Positions 25,187 through 36,600 of a stretch of 64,000 nt of DNA are shown here, piece by piece (the stretch's first letter is position 1; each line of letters starts with the position of its first letter). This DNA is from Pohlia nutans (taxonomy: Eukaryota > Streptophyta > Bryopsida > Bryales > Mniaceae): the NCBI GenBank assembly GCA_022496805.1, contig CM040085.1, forward strand, positions 38,035,811 to 38,099,810. Reading direction: 5' to 3'. The notes under the pieces were generated by a model. That model was not told the origin of the DNA. It saw only the letters and a program-made list of their open reading frames with translations, and did not search any database. The position numbers and the translations under genes were made by a program.

Positions 25187-26262
25187 TTATCGAGTGGCAA
25201 CCCTAGTAGCTTCGTCACGAGAAGAGGGAAAGAGCTCTACATAGCGATTGCCCATAGTCATCTTGTCTTTGTTCATGGCAGATTTGGCCTTGGTAGCACT
25301 ACCAAAGTCTACAAAAGCCTCACCGGTTGTGCGTCCATCGTTGTGCAAGACAATGTGCACATTCTCATTGTGAAGCTCAAATTCTCGGAAGAAGTCCAGG
25401 ACATCCCTCTTCGCAGCTGAAAAAGGCAAGCCCCGAAGCTTCAACACACCCGTGTGATCAACATGCTCTTTGACATCACTATTGCGTGACACAGTTTTGG
25501 AGCTATTGTTGGAGCTTTGATGAATCGGCACAGAGTCGACACTCCGCACATCAGCAACCTCCGCGGCCACTGCTTGGTAGTAGTCCTGCTTCTTGCAACG
25601 GAAAACCTCGATGTAGCGGCGGCCCATGTTGTGGCGGTTTTTCTGGAGCGCGTAGTTCACCTACACAATGATTTATTTATTTTTCATTTTTCAAGGGAGT
25701 CCCATTTGCAATTTGAAAATTGAAACTTGAAAAATAGAAAGCATTTTTTGGCGATTTACGATTTTTTATTTATTACAGATACATAGTCTTCTATAGAATT
25801 GTTAACTATACATACCAATGATAAAGGAAGATTATGGCAATATACTCTATTTATTTACCGAGATTTCTTATAGGAACATAGCAAGCCCATTTTTTAAATA
25901 GCAAATTGGTAATATATAGCCACACAAAAAAATTGCACCTGCACAGAAGCACCAAAGACTACAAAGGCTTCGCCAAAGAATCGGCCATTCTTGCGAACTA
26001 GAAGGACATCCACTATGTCTAGGCCTGCAAAGAAGTCAAAGACATCACCATCGTTGCAATTGAATGGAAGACCTCGCAAGCGCACCACGGGCAATGAGCG
26101 CGGTCCCTGTAGCTGCCCATGTAAGAGCACAGGCGAAGAGCCTCCTCCATCAATTAGGCGTTGACGCTTCAACCCAGCCTCGTAAGGATCCGGATGACCC
26201 CCCAAATAATTCCTTCAAACATCCAACATCCATTCCCCACCCCCCGCCAACCCCCCACCATC
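25187..26262 (-). CDS. hnRNP H/F-like RNA-binding protein, two quasi-RRMs
   Basis: It resembles plant hnRNP H/F-type proteins, which bind G-rich RNA in the nucleus and affect splicing or RNA processing. Two exons: 26262 (tentative start) to 25939, and 25660-25187 ending in TAA. The intron has GT...AG ends (CAG|GTGCAA and TAG|GTGAAC). The first domain carries VVRLRGLPFNCNDGDVFDFF and GEAFVVF. The second carries VLKLRGLPFSAAKRDVLDFF and TTGEAFVDF. Each ends in a family block, NMGRRYIEVF and MGNRYVELFPSSRDEA. The family's short N-terminal motif YEAGLKRQR precedes domain 1. The frame has no ATG: a TGA lies about 12 bases before the GGHPDPYE segment. An upstream ATG at 26262 would join in frame only if the C6 run at 26198-26203 had one more base. 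So the start is a frameshift (real or an assembly error), or an unseen upstream exon exists. Confidence 0.85.
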
Positions 26263-27593
26263 ACCGAATCAATACACCATCCTTTGTCTCTCACTCCATT
26301 TCCACCTCTCCAGTCTCTCTATCTTTTGCATTGATCCATTCAATGTTCTATGCCCATGATCTTTTAGACCACCCAACGATCTTGGAGGAAGAGATTCAAC
26401 GAAGAGACTTTTAATGCACGCTCGAATGCACACCAATTTTATAGGAGTTAATTCTCTCTATCTCTGAATAGTTTCCTAAATCATGAGGGTTCAATCTTCC
26501 AAACAATTGGTAAATTAATGGAACCGTGCTGTTTTTTTTATGTATTTTTTGTTTTATTTTGTTATTTTCATACAATCACCTTCATTTTTCCTGGACTGAG
26601 AAATTATTATTATACTCTGTTTGTCATTCAATTAACGACAACTGGAGTGACCGACCTAGTATGAGAAATTTCACAATGATCAATGAAAAAGAAGTCCACT
26701 CAACTCACCATCTGAGGCTTGATCTAGCCCATCTGTCTCCTTTGGAGACCATCTGGTTGGGAAGTAATTGAGGATTGTTACGCAGTAGAATCAACGAGGT
26801 CTTTCACGCAACCACTCTCTTGTCTTCTTGAGAAATGCTTTTTTTTCTTCCTCTCCTAATAATATGTGACTTTAGAGACGTGCCACTTTTTTCTCACAGT
26901 GAATTATGTCTTTCAATAACCTGTAAGTTTGTATGTTTCCTATAGATGGTTGATTGCAACTGTTTCGTGACATGTACGTGATGATGAATCCTTGTGTGTC
27001 TCTCTTGGTGGATTTCAGTGAGGCATTTTTACATAGGAGAGTTCCAATCCGATGAGAAAATAATAAGAGGCAACTTTCATGCATTGGACTTTGTGTTTGA
27101 GGACGGTAGTTACGTGATCAAAGTGAAATAGGGTAAGTAGTGAGCATGTGCAACCAAACCGTCCCATATGCCTAACCGACATCCGCCTCACAATAACTAC
27201 CTCTGTTCATCGCCCATTTTTTGTCATTCCATTCACATCCATTCACTTTTTCACAATCGTTTGGGTGTTCTTCTATTTGGGTGTTCTACCACTTTTATGG
27301 ACAATGGTAGAGTGCATACTTTGCACAAACTCCATTGTTGCTAAAATCATGTTTTTTTGATAAAAGTATTAAATCAAATGAGTTCCAAAATTAACTAAAG
27401 TGAAGTATTTTTAGTTCAAGAATTAGGTATAGACAATCCATAAACTAAATTTTTATTTTGGCAAAAAAAAAGCATTTAAAATGTACAAGTTTTTGAAATG
27501 TCACCTATAAAAAAAGATTTGAGCAAAACATTGTTTATTTTTCATTGCAATTATTTCCCTTGATTCCTTGTTTTTTTTTTCAATTTTAATCAC
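26263..27593. other. Intergenic DNA, nothing recognised
   Basis: It probably includes the promoter of the minus-strand RNA-binding protein gene just beyond 26263. The rest is AT-rich with no convincing frame or repeat. Confidence 0.5.
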
Positions 27594-28552
27594 AATGGTC
27601 TGATATGGGTACCTCGAAAAGCCCTTTTAATTGTGAAATCAGCCCCTATGGCAACTTTGAATGAGTCATTCTTTAAAAAAAAGTAAAAAATGAATCGAAC
27701 AGATGTGGTTTTGATTTCCTACACTCATGAAGTACAAAAAGAAAATTCACATAAAAATTGAAGAGGTTTAAAGGTTTTGAAAGAGACATTTTGTACAAAA
27801 ATGAGAATTTGTCCCAGCTACTAAAAAAATCCGAAACATTTGTTTAAAACATCCAATGACGTCATTTTAGTACCAATTTTTGATACAAAGTACATCTAGA
27901 TTTGTGTTATTTTAAATGATCAATTTGAAGAATTAAAAAAATTATTTATTTTGTACTACAATGTTTACAAATGTTGATTTTTGGCAATTTTTCCCAAGAA
28001 GCATAAAAACATGAAAATCGATTTATTCAATTAAAAATTTGAGCTTGAATTCAAATATTTCATGTCATCCAGGTGTGGATATTTTTTGAATTCTAAATTA
28101 TAAATTATAGTCAATTGAAATGGAAAAAAATTGTCAAAATTTGGAAAAACAAATATATGTTCGAAATTTTGAAATGTCGACAAATTTTTCCACTTCAAAA
28201 GTGACTTTTTAATTCTTCAAATTAATCATTAAAATAACACAAATCTAGATGTACTTCGTATCAAAACTTGGTACCAAAATGATGTCATTAGATATTTTAA
28301 ACAAATATTTTGGATTTTTTAAAGTAGCTAAGAGAAATTCTCATTTTTGTACAAAAAGTCTCTTTCAAAATCCTTAAACCTCTTCAATTTTTACGTGAAT
28401 TTTCTTTTTTGTACTTCATGAGTGTAGGAAATCAAAACCACATCTGGTCGATTCAATTTTTATTTTGTTTTAAAAAGGGACTCAGTCAAAGTTGCTATAG
28501 GGGCTGATTTTAGAGTTAAAAGGGCTTTTCAAGGTACCCATATAAGGACATT
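27594..28552. mobile_element. Fold-back element copy 1 (AATGGTCTGATATGGG ends)
   Basis: About 960 bp that is nearly one inverted repeat. The left arm starts AATGGTCTGATATGGGTACC, the right arm ends GGTACCCATATAAGGACATT, and the arms stay complementary almost to the centre near 28080. Further copies are at 44992-46126 (complete) and 55044-55531 (right half). No coding content. Confidence 0.85.
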
Positions 28553-28590
28553 GCCCTTAACTCAAGCTGCATTTATAATATCACCCATAA

Positions 28591-29848
28591 AACACCCAAT
28601 TTGCTAATTTTGCACTTGGCCATATAATCATGCACTTGGCCCCCAAGCGCATTAAAAAAATTTGTTTGAAAAAATATTTTAAAAACAGAGATTTTTGTCT
28701 TTCTACAATCTCCTCCACTATAAAGAAACAATTGTTTAATTTATTTCTCATCTTTATCTTTATCTTTATCTTATCTTATCTTTTCTTTTATCTTGTATTT
28801 TATTCTAGTCTTCTTTCTTGTCTTCCTCTTGTCTTCCTTCTTCTTTTTCTTCTAGTCTTCCACTTGTCTTCCTTTTTTTTCCTTCACCTTGCCAATTTTG
28901 AAGTTTAAACAATAATTTTTTTTAAAAATAAAAATCAGGGAGCAGGCTGAATCCAATACAGGCCTTGAAATGAAAAATGAAAAAAAAGAAGAAAAAGAAA
29001 AAGAAAAAGAAAAAGAAATATATATATATATATATATATTCCGGATTTTCCGAGCAGGGAAGGTCCGCGCGCGCGGACCCTACTCTTATTTTGACCCTCC
29101 CTCCCTCACTCCCCCCTCTCCTCTATATAAATCTTCTCTCACTCTCCCTCCCTCACACTCTCCTTCCACCCCTTTTCCTCTCTTGTTCTTCTCCCTCTCT
29201 TCCTTCTCCCTTCTCCTCAATATAAAGGAAGAAGAGAGAGGAGGAAGGAAGTGTGAGGGAGGAAGAATGTGGGAGGGTTTATATAAGAGAGAGGAGAGAA
29301 AAAGGAAAGGAGAGGAGGGAAGGAGAGTGGGTCAAAATAAGAGTAGGGTCCGCGCGCGCGGACCCTCTTTTCCCGGAAAATCCGGAAAAAAATAAAAAAA
29401 TAAAAAAAAATAAAAAATAAAAAAAAATAAAAAAATTGCATTTGTTTTTTTTCATTTTTCATTTCAGGGCCTGTATTGGATTCAGCCTGCTCCCTGATTT
29501 TATTTTATTTTTAAATTATCGTTTAAACTCCAAAAATGGCAAGGTGAAGAAAAAAAAGGAAGACAAGTGGAAGACTAGAAGAAAAAGAAGAAGGAAGACA
29601 AGAGGAAGACAAGAAAGAAGACAAGGAAAAAAAACAAGATAAAAGAAAAAGAAAAGATGAAGATAAAGATATAAGATAAAGATAAGGATAAAAAATAAAA
29701 TAAATAATTGTTTCTTTACAATGAAGAGATTGTAGAAAGACAAAAATCCCTGTTTTTTACAAAAAATTTCAAACAAATTTTTTTAAAGCCAAGTTTGCTC
29801 ATGAAATGAGTGCACTTGGCCAAGTGCAAAATTAGGGAATTGGGTGTT
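28591..29848. mobile_element. Giant fold-back element with low-complexity stem
   Basis: 1258 bp of almost continuous inverted repeat. The outer ends are AACACCCAATTTGCTAATTT and the complementary AAATTAGGGAATTGGGTGTT. Inside, purine-rich AGAAGACAAG-type runs pair with their pyrimidine complements. A unique-looking block (GGGAGCAGGCTGAATCCAAT) pairs with 29465-29495. A further inverted pair carries CCGGATTTTCC and the 18-bp self-palindrome GGTCCGCGCGCGCGGACC at 29062-29079 and 29347-29364. The long open frames on both strands are low-complexity by-products. Confidence 0.85.
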
Positions 29849-31030
29849 ATAAGTCAATTTCTAAAATAAAAAAGTCAAAAAATGTTTTCTAAATGACTTT
29901 AAACACTCAAAAATGAAAAAATGATTTTATTCAAAAGCCACTAATATAAGATATTTTGTCTATTTTTTTCTTGAACCTTTATATAAATGCAGTTTTATAT
30001 TTTTGGAAGGTCGCTAACATATATATCTAGTGTAACCACATGTGTTAAGAGGGTATTTGAATGAGGGGTATCACATAATTGGAATATTTGAGGTATATTC
30101 CAAATAGATTTCCAATTTTTTCTATACTTGAACTTAAAGCATTGTATATTGCATATAAAATTTTATGATCTGGTAGAAGTTTTTCCTCCCATGAATAAAA
30201 GAGACCCTATAGTTTAATTGACTTAGTTTTTTACTTTTTGCATGGTCACTCCTCCAAGTTTATATTCTTGTGAAAAATACTATACAAAAGTATTAAGTAA
30301 AACATTCATTTTAGAGTGCATTTAGATGATTCAATACATTGTGACTGTTTTAATTCAACATAGATACGTACACTATGTTTACCAAGTTATATGAATTCTT
30401 TTAAAAAAAAACTTTTATTATATTCATTTGATAAATGTTACTTAAGTTTCATGTACATCAAACTATTTTTTTAATATCTCACTTTTTATTCAACTAAAAA
30501 AACATTCAAAATGTGAAGTTGTGACTACAAAAGTGGCACACCGTAGCAAAAAAAATCCGCATGCAGCATTTCTCTTTGCTAGGGCAAGCCCTCAAGCTAT
30601 CGATGCACTTGTGGTTACAAAAGCTCCGGCCAACGGTGCCAATTTCATACCAAAGGCACCAAATTTGAACGTTGGTAAATACAATGAGTGCATCTCACAA
30701 GGTGCCAGAGGAGTGATATGAGATGCGGACACATTGCTTGAAGGGTAAGAGCCTACCCTCAACAATCATTAGTAGAAATCTTGTCCAATGGGATATGTCC
30801 TTAATGACTAAATGTCCTTTGTGACAAGTCTTTAATGATTCAAAATTGACTACACAAGTATGAAAAATGCAACATCACTAAATGGTAGCTTAGACACAGA
30901 CGTGTCATTGAGACCATCACCAAGCACACAATCCTCTCCCAATTCACACTAGTATCTAGCAACATTGAAACAAACACATACAAAGTAAAACAAAGGATAA
31001 AAATTACTTTGTAAGAAAAGATTCAGGGTT
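29849..31030. other. Intergenic DNA with an unexplained open frame
   Basis: Mostly AT-rich. The stretch 30521-30721 (+) is open for 66 codons with noticeably higher G+C and a mixed residue composition (KNPHAAFLFARASP, APNLNVGKYNECI). It begins at a non-ATG codon, has no recognised relatives and may be a gene fragment. Confidence 0.4.
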
Positions 31031-32164
31031 TTAACTCCTAAACGTCACAGCGTTCCGAAACTGGACGACTCACAGATTCAAACCTTCCGTATGTTCTCAT
31101 CAATGCTTGGATGAAAGTCATTTAAATTTCTGGAGATACTTCACTAAGTTGTCGTCCTATCTATTGGTTGGATTTAGTCATACTTGAGTACATATTTTTC
31201 TAAAATTACAAATGTAGAAGTATGTCAAGTCGTTGACCAGGCCAAAACTGCATTGATTGTAGTTCAAAAGCGGCCCTGCAAAAATGAGGTCATAGATTTA
31301 AGAAACAAAAAAAAAATTCAAAGTATCATCATGTTTAACCCCTAAAAGCCCGAGGGGTATTGGACAAAACATAGATGTGTTATAATATGTGCCTTCCATA
31401 TGTTTGATGAAGGTTGGTTCAATAGACCAAATGTAGAGTATCATCTTTACAAATTATCCGTACGGTCAAACTTCCTAAATAATCTTTAGATCATTTTTTA
31501 ATGAATTTAAAAGCATTAACCTTCGAAAATTTGTATAAATTATAATTTTCAATTTTAGAGTTCAAAATTTAGTACGATTGGTTAAAGTTGGGCTATCTAT
31601 CGTAAACTTCAAAAAAGCAAGAGAAACGATGGAGGAATCATCATTACTTTCCCCAAATAGCAAATTTTGTAACACTAAGACAATGTTGAGGTGATCTACT
31701 TTGAAAAATTCTCCCGGGTGGAGTTTAACTCGGATTGCCATAATTCAAATTGGGTTGGAAAGTAGACTTGATTTAGTATTTTAAAATATTTTTTATTTTT
31801 TCAAAAAATCATTTTTTTGTTCCAGGCAGCCCGTTTTTTCCGGGCAGCGACCAGAAAATGGTCGCTCGGGAGCTTAGGGGTTAAGTGTATCTCATTTCAA
31901 ATTCATTCCAACTAATTTTACTCAAAAAATATTAAAATTTTGTTTGTAATCGAATTTAGAAAGAATTTTTAATTTTAACTTTCAAATTTTAGAATTAAAT
32001 ATTGGTGATAGTATTAGTGAATCGAACCGTACAGATGGAATTTAAAATTTAAAATCTAGAACTTTCATTTGTATATCAATTCCAAAATATTCTTCCAAAT
32101 AGTACTTTATGATGATTTTTCTCAAATTGTCAATTCGAGGGACACCCTGGTCATTTAGGGATTA
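31031..32164. mobile_element. TTAA MITE, family B copy 3, interrupted
   Basis: TTAA-CTCCTAAACGTCAC at the left and TGGTCATTTAGGGA-TTAA at the right. With the insertion at 31335-31884 removed, its length is about 588 bp, as for the other family B copies. Its right half (31885-32160) aligns with 8715-8985. Confidence 0.65.
31335..31884. mobile_element. TTAA MITE, family C copy 2, nested in family B
   Basis: 550 bp: TTAA-CCCCTAAAAGCCCGAGGGG to CGGGAGCTTAGGGG-TTAA. Its subterminal box GCGACCAGAAAATGGTCGC is self-complementary. It aligns with 10916-11531 and 54642-55042. Confidence 0.85.
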
Positions 32165-33623
32165 ATATATGTTTCTTTTGATCATTCTACAGTTGTTTTC
32201 ATTCTTCAGTTTTATAAACAACTCTTCAAAGTTGCTCCATTGAAACAAAACCTCAAGGCACCATTTAAGATTGAGAAAGGATGATCTTTATAAATGAAGA
32301 ACAACTTGTACATGGAGCGCTTCAATCATTTTTGGCTCAATAAAATCCCATTTATGTGGAAAATTATCCAATGCAACATAAAATGATATTTTTGCACAAT
32401 TTTTTAGCAATTTTACTTTGTACAATTTTATCTCAAAGGATAATTGTATTAAAGAGAAACTTGAAAAAATCTTTATATAAGAAATGGCAAATAAAGAATT
32501 TTACACTACCTTCTTTGTCTTTTTTGTCTCTTTCTATAAATCCTTCTATGTTTTTAAATTTCACATTTCTTTTTAAGAAAATAAGCCTACGGTATTAAAT
32601 AAGATACTACGGTATTAGATATTACATAGGCTTAAGAAGGATGGTCTTATAATAGAGATATCTGTAAAGTCTAAAGGCGACTGATTTTTCTTTCCCACCC
32701 TGAGAATTTGAGAGAAACGAAAAGTCGAATACAATTTCAAATTTTGGGCAGTGTCAAGAATTTCAGCACTTGCAGCTGCCATTTTGAAGGTGTGGGGTGG
32801 CAGCTTGGGGTGGGTCGGGTCCAGAGCCATCCCTGCAATGTGCTTCTACCAAACTCACTCGCCTAACTTTACTTGTCGTTTTTAAATCTCATCCTCTTAT
32901 TATTTTTGTTAGAATTTTTTCTGACACAACATACGAATCTCATAACATTCGGTAGCCTTCATGCCCACTGGCTTTCCTTCATGCACTTTGCTCATCACCT
33001 TGAGCCTCCATCTGTTCACTTAGCTACTGATGAAGTAATGTAGGGTGTGGAATATTCCACACCATCTACTGTAGAGCCAAGGCAGAGACAGTGCATGCTA
33101 CTGAATGTTATGCAAAATATGTGATGATTTTGCGGATATCTCGAATCTCTAATGTTACAGAAAAAGCTCCTTAGCTTTTTCTTGAAGCTACGTACGAACG
33201 AATGAAAAACCGGATGAATGAATTTTTTTCGAATTGTCGGCCTTCTTCTCCCGCCCCGCCCGTCTTCCAAATGAGCAGCAGTGGCGAGCAACTGATGGAA
33301 TTTACTGCGAAAAACGGGCGTGGCGATGGAGCGAATTGCGCAAGCATTGCAATCGCTACAAGCACATTGCATTGGTAAGCTTCTCGGTTGCCAAAATTTC
33401 TTTCTCGTTTTGAAGAACTTTCTGCCATGGCTTAATTCGTCTAGGTTTGATCAAAGGCGCGCTTGAAAACTTGGAAGTTCAGTACACTAATCGTCGGGGA
33501 AGAAGATCCGCTTCCACGTTTTTCTTCGCCTAAAAATCTCCACAATTTTACAGCTTTCAAGTTGTCTCTTGCTTAGTGAAATTTGTCGAGGGGATGCCCT
33601 AAGGCGAGCTTCTGTTCCACGCC
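32165..33623. other. Upstream region of MUS81
   Basis: AT-rich until about 32700, then closer to balanced composition up to the MUS81 start, as expected for a leader and promoter. Minus-strand frames at 33016-33428 are open, one with an ATG at 33428. They show no family resemblance and no clear splice continuation, so they are not called. Confidence 0.45.
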
Positions 33624-36600
33624 ATGGATACCAGATCCGTGCTCTGTCCTGCGAATGAAGCCCTGGCGGCTTTCTTGGTTCAGAAGCGCGAGGAGTGGTT
33701 TGCGAAGAATTATAGCGAGGGCCTCGATTCGACGTTCATTGTAGCGCATAAAGGTGTCTGTGAATCCACGGTGCCGCTCAAGAGTTTGCGCGCCGCCAGC
33801 AAAGTGAAGTAAGTGAAGTATTGATGTCGAGAAAATGGAATATTCTGGTTTCTCATTCAGCAACTTTTATTAACGTTTTGTATGTGTACTTACAGCTTAA
33901 GAACTGAGTTTTTAAAAAGATAATTGGAAAAAAACACTGTATGACAATCGATTTTTTTTGAGAACGGGGATATTCCGTGTCTTTTTAAGTCACAAGGATA
34001 TCTGGAGATTGATTATGTAACAAAGCGACGTTCTGGTTTATTGAAAAAATGTGATTTGATTTTTGGATTATAAGTCTGAGAATGTGTGGAAAGATGATCT
34101 GAGTTCCGAGATTAATGATTGACGGTTTTGGTTGTAGAGGAATTGGCAATTGGCTGTTAAAGATTCTTGCAGAGTTTTATAAGATGGACGAGGATGAAGA
34201 GGCAGACGTGGACGAGGAGAACCCTGGTGAATCTCAAAGAGGTGCGTTGATGACACAATCTGTTGTAATTGAGGTCTAAAGGATTTACATTCTAGAAATT
34301 TTTGATGTCCTCAAGCATCTGGTTTACGTGCATTGCTATTTTGCAGGAAAGAAGGCTCCACGGAAATACGTGCCCAAAATAAATTCGGGTCCCTATGCCA
34401 TCTTAATCACCTTGTACAGGTACAGGTCTCTGGTCCTTGATAGCTCATGGTCTTCATTGGTGTGAGATAGTTGGCAACTACATTCTAATAGTGTTGCTGT
34501 TGTACATCTGCAGGGCTTACATGGTAGGTAAAGAGACTATGTTGCGGCAGGAACTCATCGATGCAGCTGACGCAAGCGGCCTGGCTACTATGCCTATTGA
34601 GTACGTGCTTATTCACTTCTGCGCTCTTTGCGCTATTCTGGTCTGCGATCTTGCAGTTGGTCAGGTATTTTGAAGAGTCAATGAGAATTTCCTATGTTTA
34701 GTGTCATTCTAATTATTTGTGAACAGGCCGAGCAAGGGGACGGCAAACCCGAGGTATGGATCTGGACCTCAGTTTTATTCTGGGTGGAGCTCCATGAAGA
34801 CTCTCATAAATAAGGGTTTGGTGGTGAAGAAGAGTAGTCCGGCCAAGTAAGTGGCATTTAACTACATATTTTTATTTTTTCTCTTGCACTTCATTCCAGG
34901 TTAGTGCTAGATGACAGTGAAAGAGTGATTTGCGCTTCAACTACCATTGGCTGAAACGAAGGCTTGTCTTCTATGGGGTATCCTGGTGTAATGTAGGTAC
35001 ATGCTCACGGAGGAGGGCCAAAAAATAGCACAGGAGTGCCAAGATAGGACAAATGGCACATTTGCCTCCACAGTGGCCACGGATTACACCCTGCCTCCAC
35101 AAGAAAACGAAGTTGCTCCAGTTAGGGGAGAAAGGGCTGCAACTTCTCGGGCCCGCCCTAAAAAATCAAAATCAAGTCAAAAGGCAACCACTCTAGATGT
35201 CAATAAAGTAAGTTCAAATTCAGGTAGCTCCTAGGACTCTTGGTTTCCATTCTTGTTCAAGTGAGCTTGCTAAGTTTGTTGGAGAAAATTTTCTCCTTTT
35301 TGAATTCTGTGAATGATCCACGACTGCCAATATTCAGTTCTAGGTCTTGATGATATTGACAATCTGAATAAGTGTTGTGGGCTGGTTTTGGACTCTTCAG
35401 CTGAAGACAATAGGATACAAGGAAGAAGATATTGACGCAGCTGTTAACGAAGCAACAGCTACAAGTGGTCTACAGGACAGTGATGTTTGGGGCTTTGTGT
35501 TGGGGATCTTATCCAGGGGAGGTGCCCATATAGGGGCAAAAGAGAAAGCTCCAGTAGCCAATGTGCCCGTCTCACAACCTGCCATACAACGAGGGGCAAA
35601 AGAGAATGATCCAGCAGCCAATGTTCCCGTCTCACAACCTGCCATACAACGGGCTGTGGACAGAGGCAAGCATTATGGTCCTCTTTTTTGTTGATTTTGT
35701 AGTTGATCCTTACCAAGCTGGAAACATATCTTATACGCTTTCTTTCACCAATATAATTGGCAGGGACTGCGCCGGCAAACGGCTCTTGGTACCACTCAGC
35801 TCCAGTGGTCACTGTGGAGGCAAATGTGCCTTCTACAAGCACAGGTGATTTACTTCCACACTCCATGTATTCTGACAGAGTGCTTCCTGTATTATTGGAA
35901 CTCTAGCACTGTGGAGAGCAATTCACATAACTAACTCCATGTATGTAATTACTGTACAGTGCGTCCCTTAAATTATTTAAATGCCAGGTCACAGGGCATG
36001 GAGGCAAGTCTTGCAGGAGCCAATGAGCTGGCTGTACCTCCTCTGGACGTGGGTGAAGCCTTCGGACAGATTTACGAAGTGTTTCTTGTTTTAGATTCAC
36101 GGGAACAATTTCGCCGGGATGCAAGAGGGTAGGTTCTGATTCCTTGATGGTGGACGCATGCACAAGAGTGTTTGACTCAGAATTTTAGGATGTAGATAAG
36201 TTTGGTGGTGTTGATGAAAGGCAATTTCGTTCGTTTTTGCTGATTTTCTATGATTTTATGTAGGAAAACCTGGTCTGGATTGAGGAATTTTGACCTTTAT
36301 GATCTGCAATTCTATCATTTATTTACAAGTGCTATTGTGTGTGCGTCCAGAGGTGCTGCACTACAAAAGTTTGCTGATCGAATAGGCGTGCAATTCAAGG
36401 TTCAAGTGGAGGTGAGCGATTAAATTTACGCATCCTATCCTTATGTGGACATCATTCAGGGTGTATTTACCTGTACCTCAATATTATGCTCTCAGCTTAT
36501 AAGCTCCACTCAACTTTGCAGACAAGACAGTTGCCAGTTGGAGATGCACTTTGGATTGCAAGACATAAGGTCTTGAGGTACGAGTATGTGCTAGATTTTA

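Noticed and set aside
26064..26414. Plus-strand frame over the start of the hnRNP H-like gene
   Set aside because: It runs antisense to the conserved first quasi-RRM and is Pro/His-rich, as expected of the complement of a G-rich leader.
28630..29776. Long open frames on both strands rich in Lys/Glu/Arg or Phe/Leu/Ser
   Set aside because: They are translations of the purine and pyrimidine tracts of the fold-back element and mirror each other on the two arms. The composition is not that of a protein.
33016..33428. Minus-strand frames upstream of MUS81, one with an ATG at 33428
   Set aside because: No recognisable family, no strong donor to continue the gene, and composition explained by the MUS81 leader region. 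A divergent transcript is possible but unsupported.
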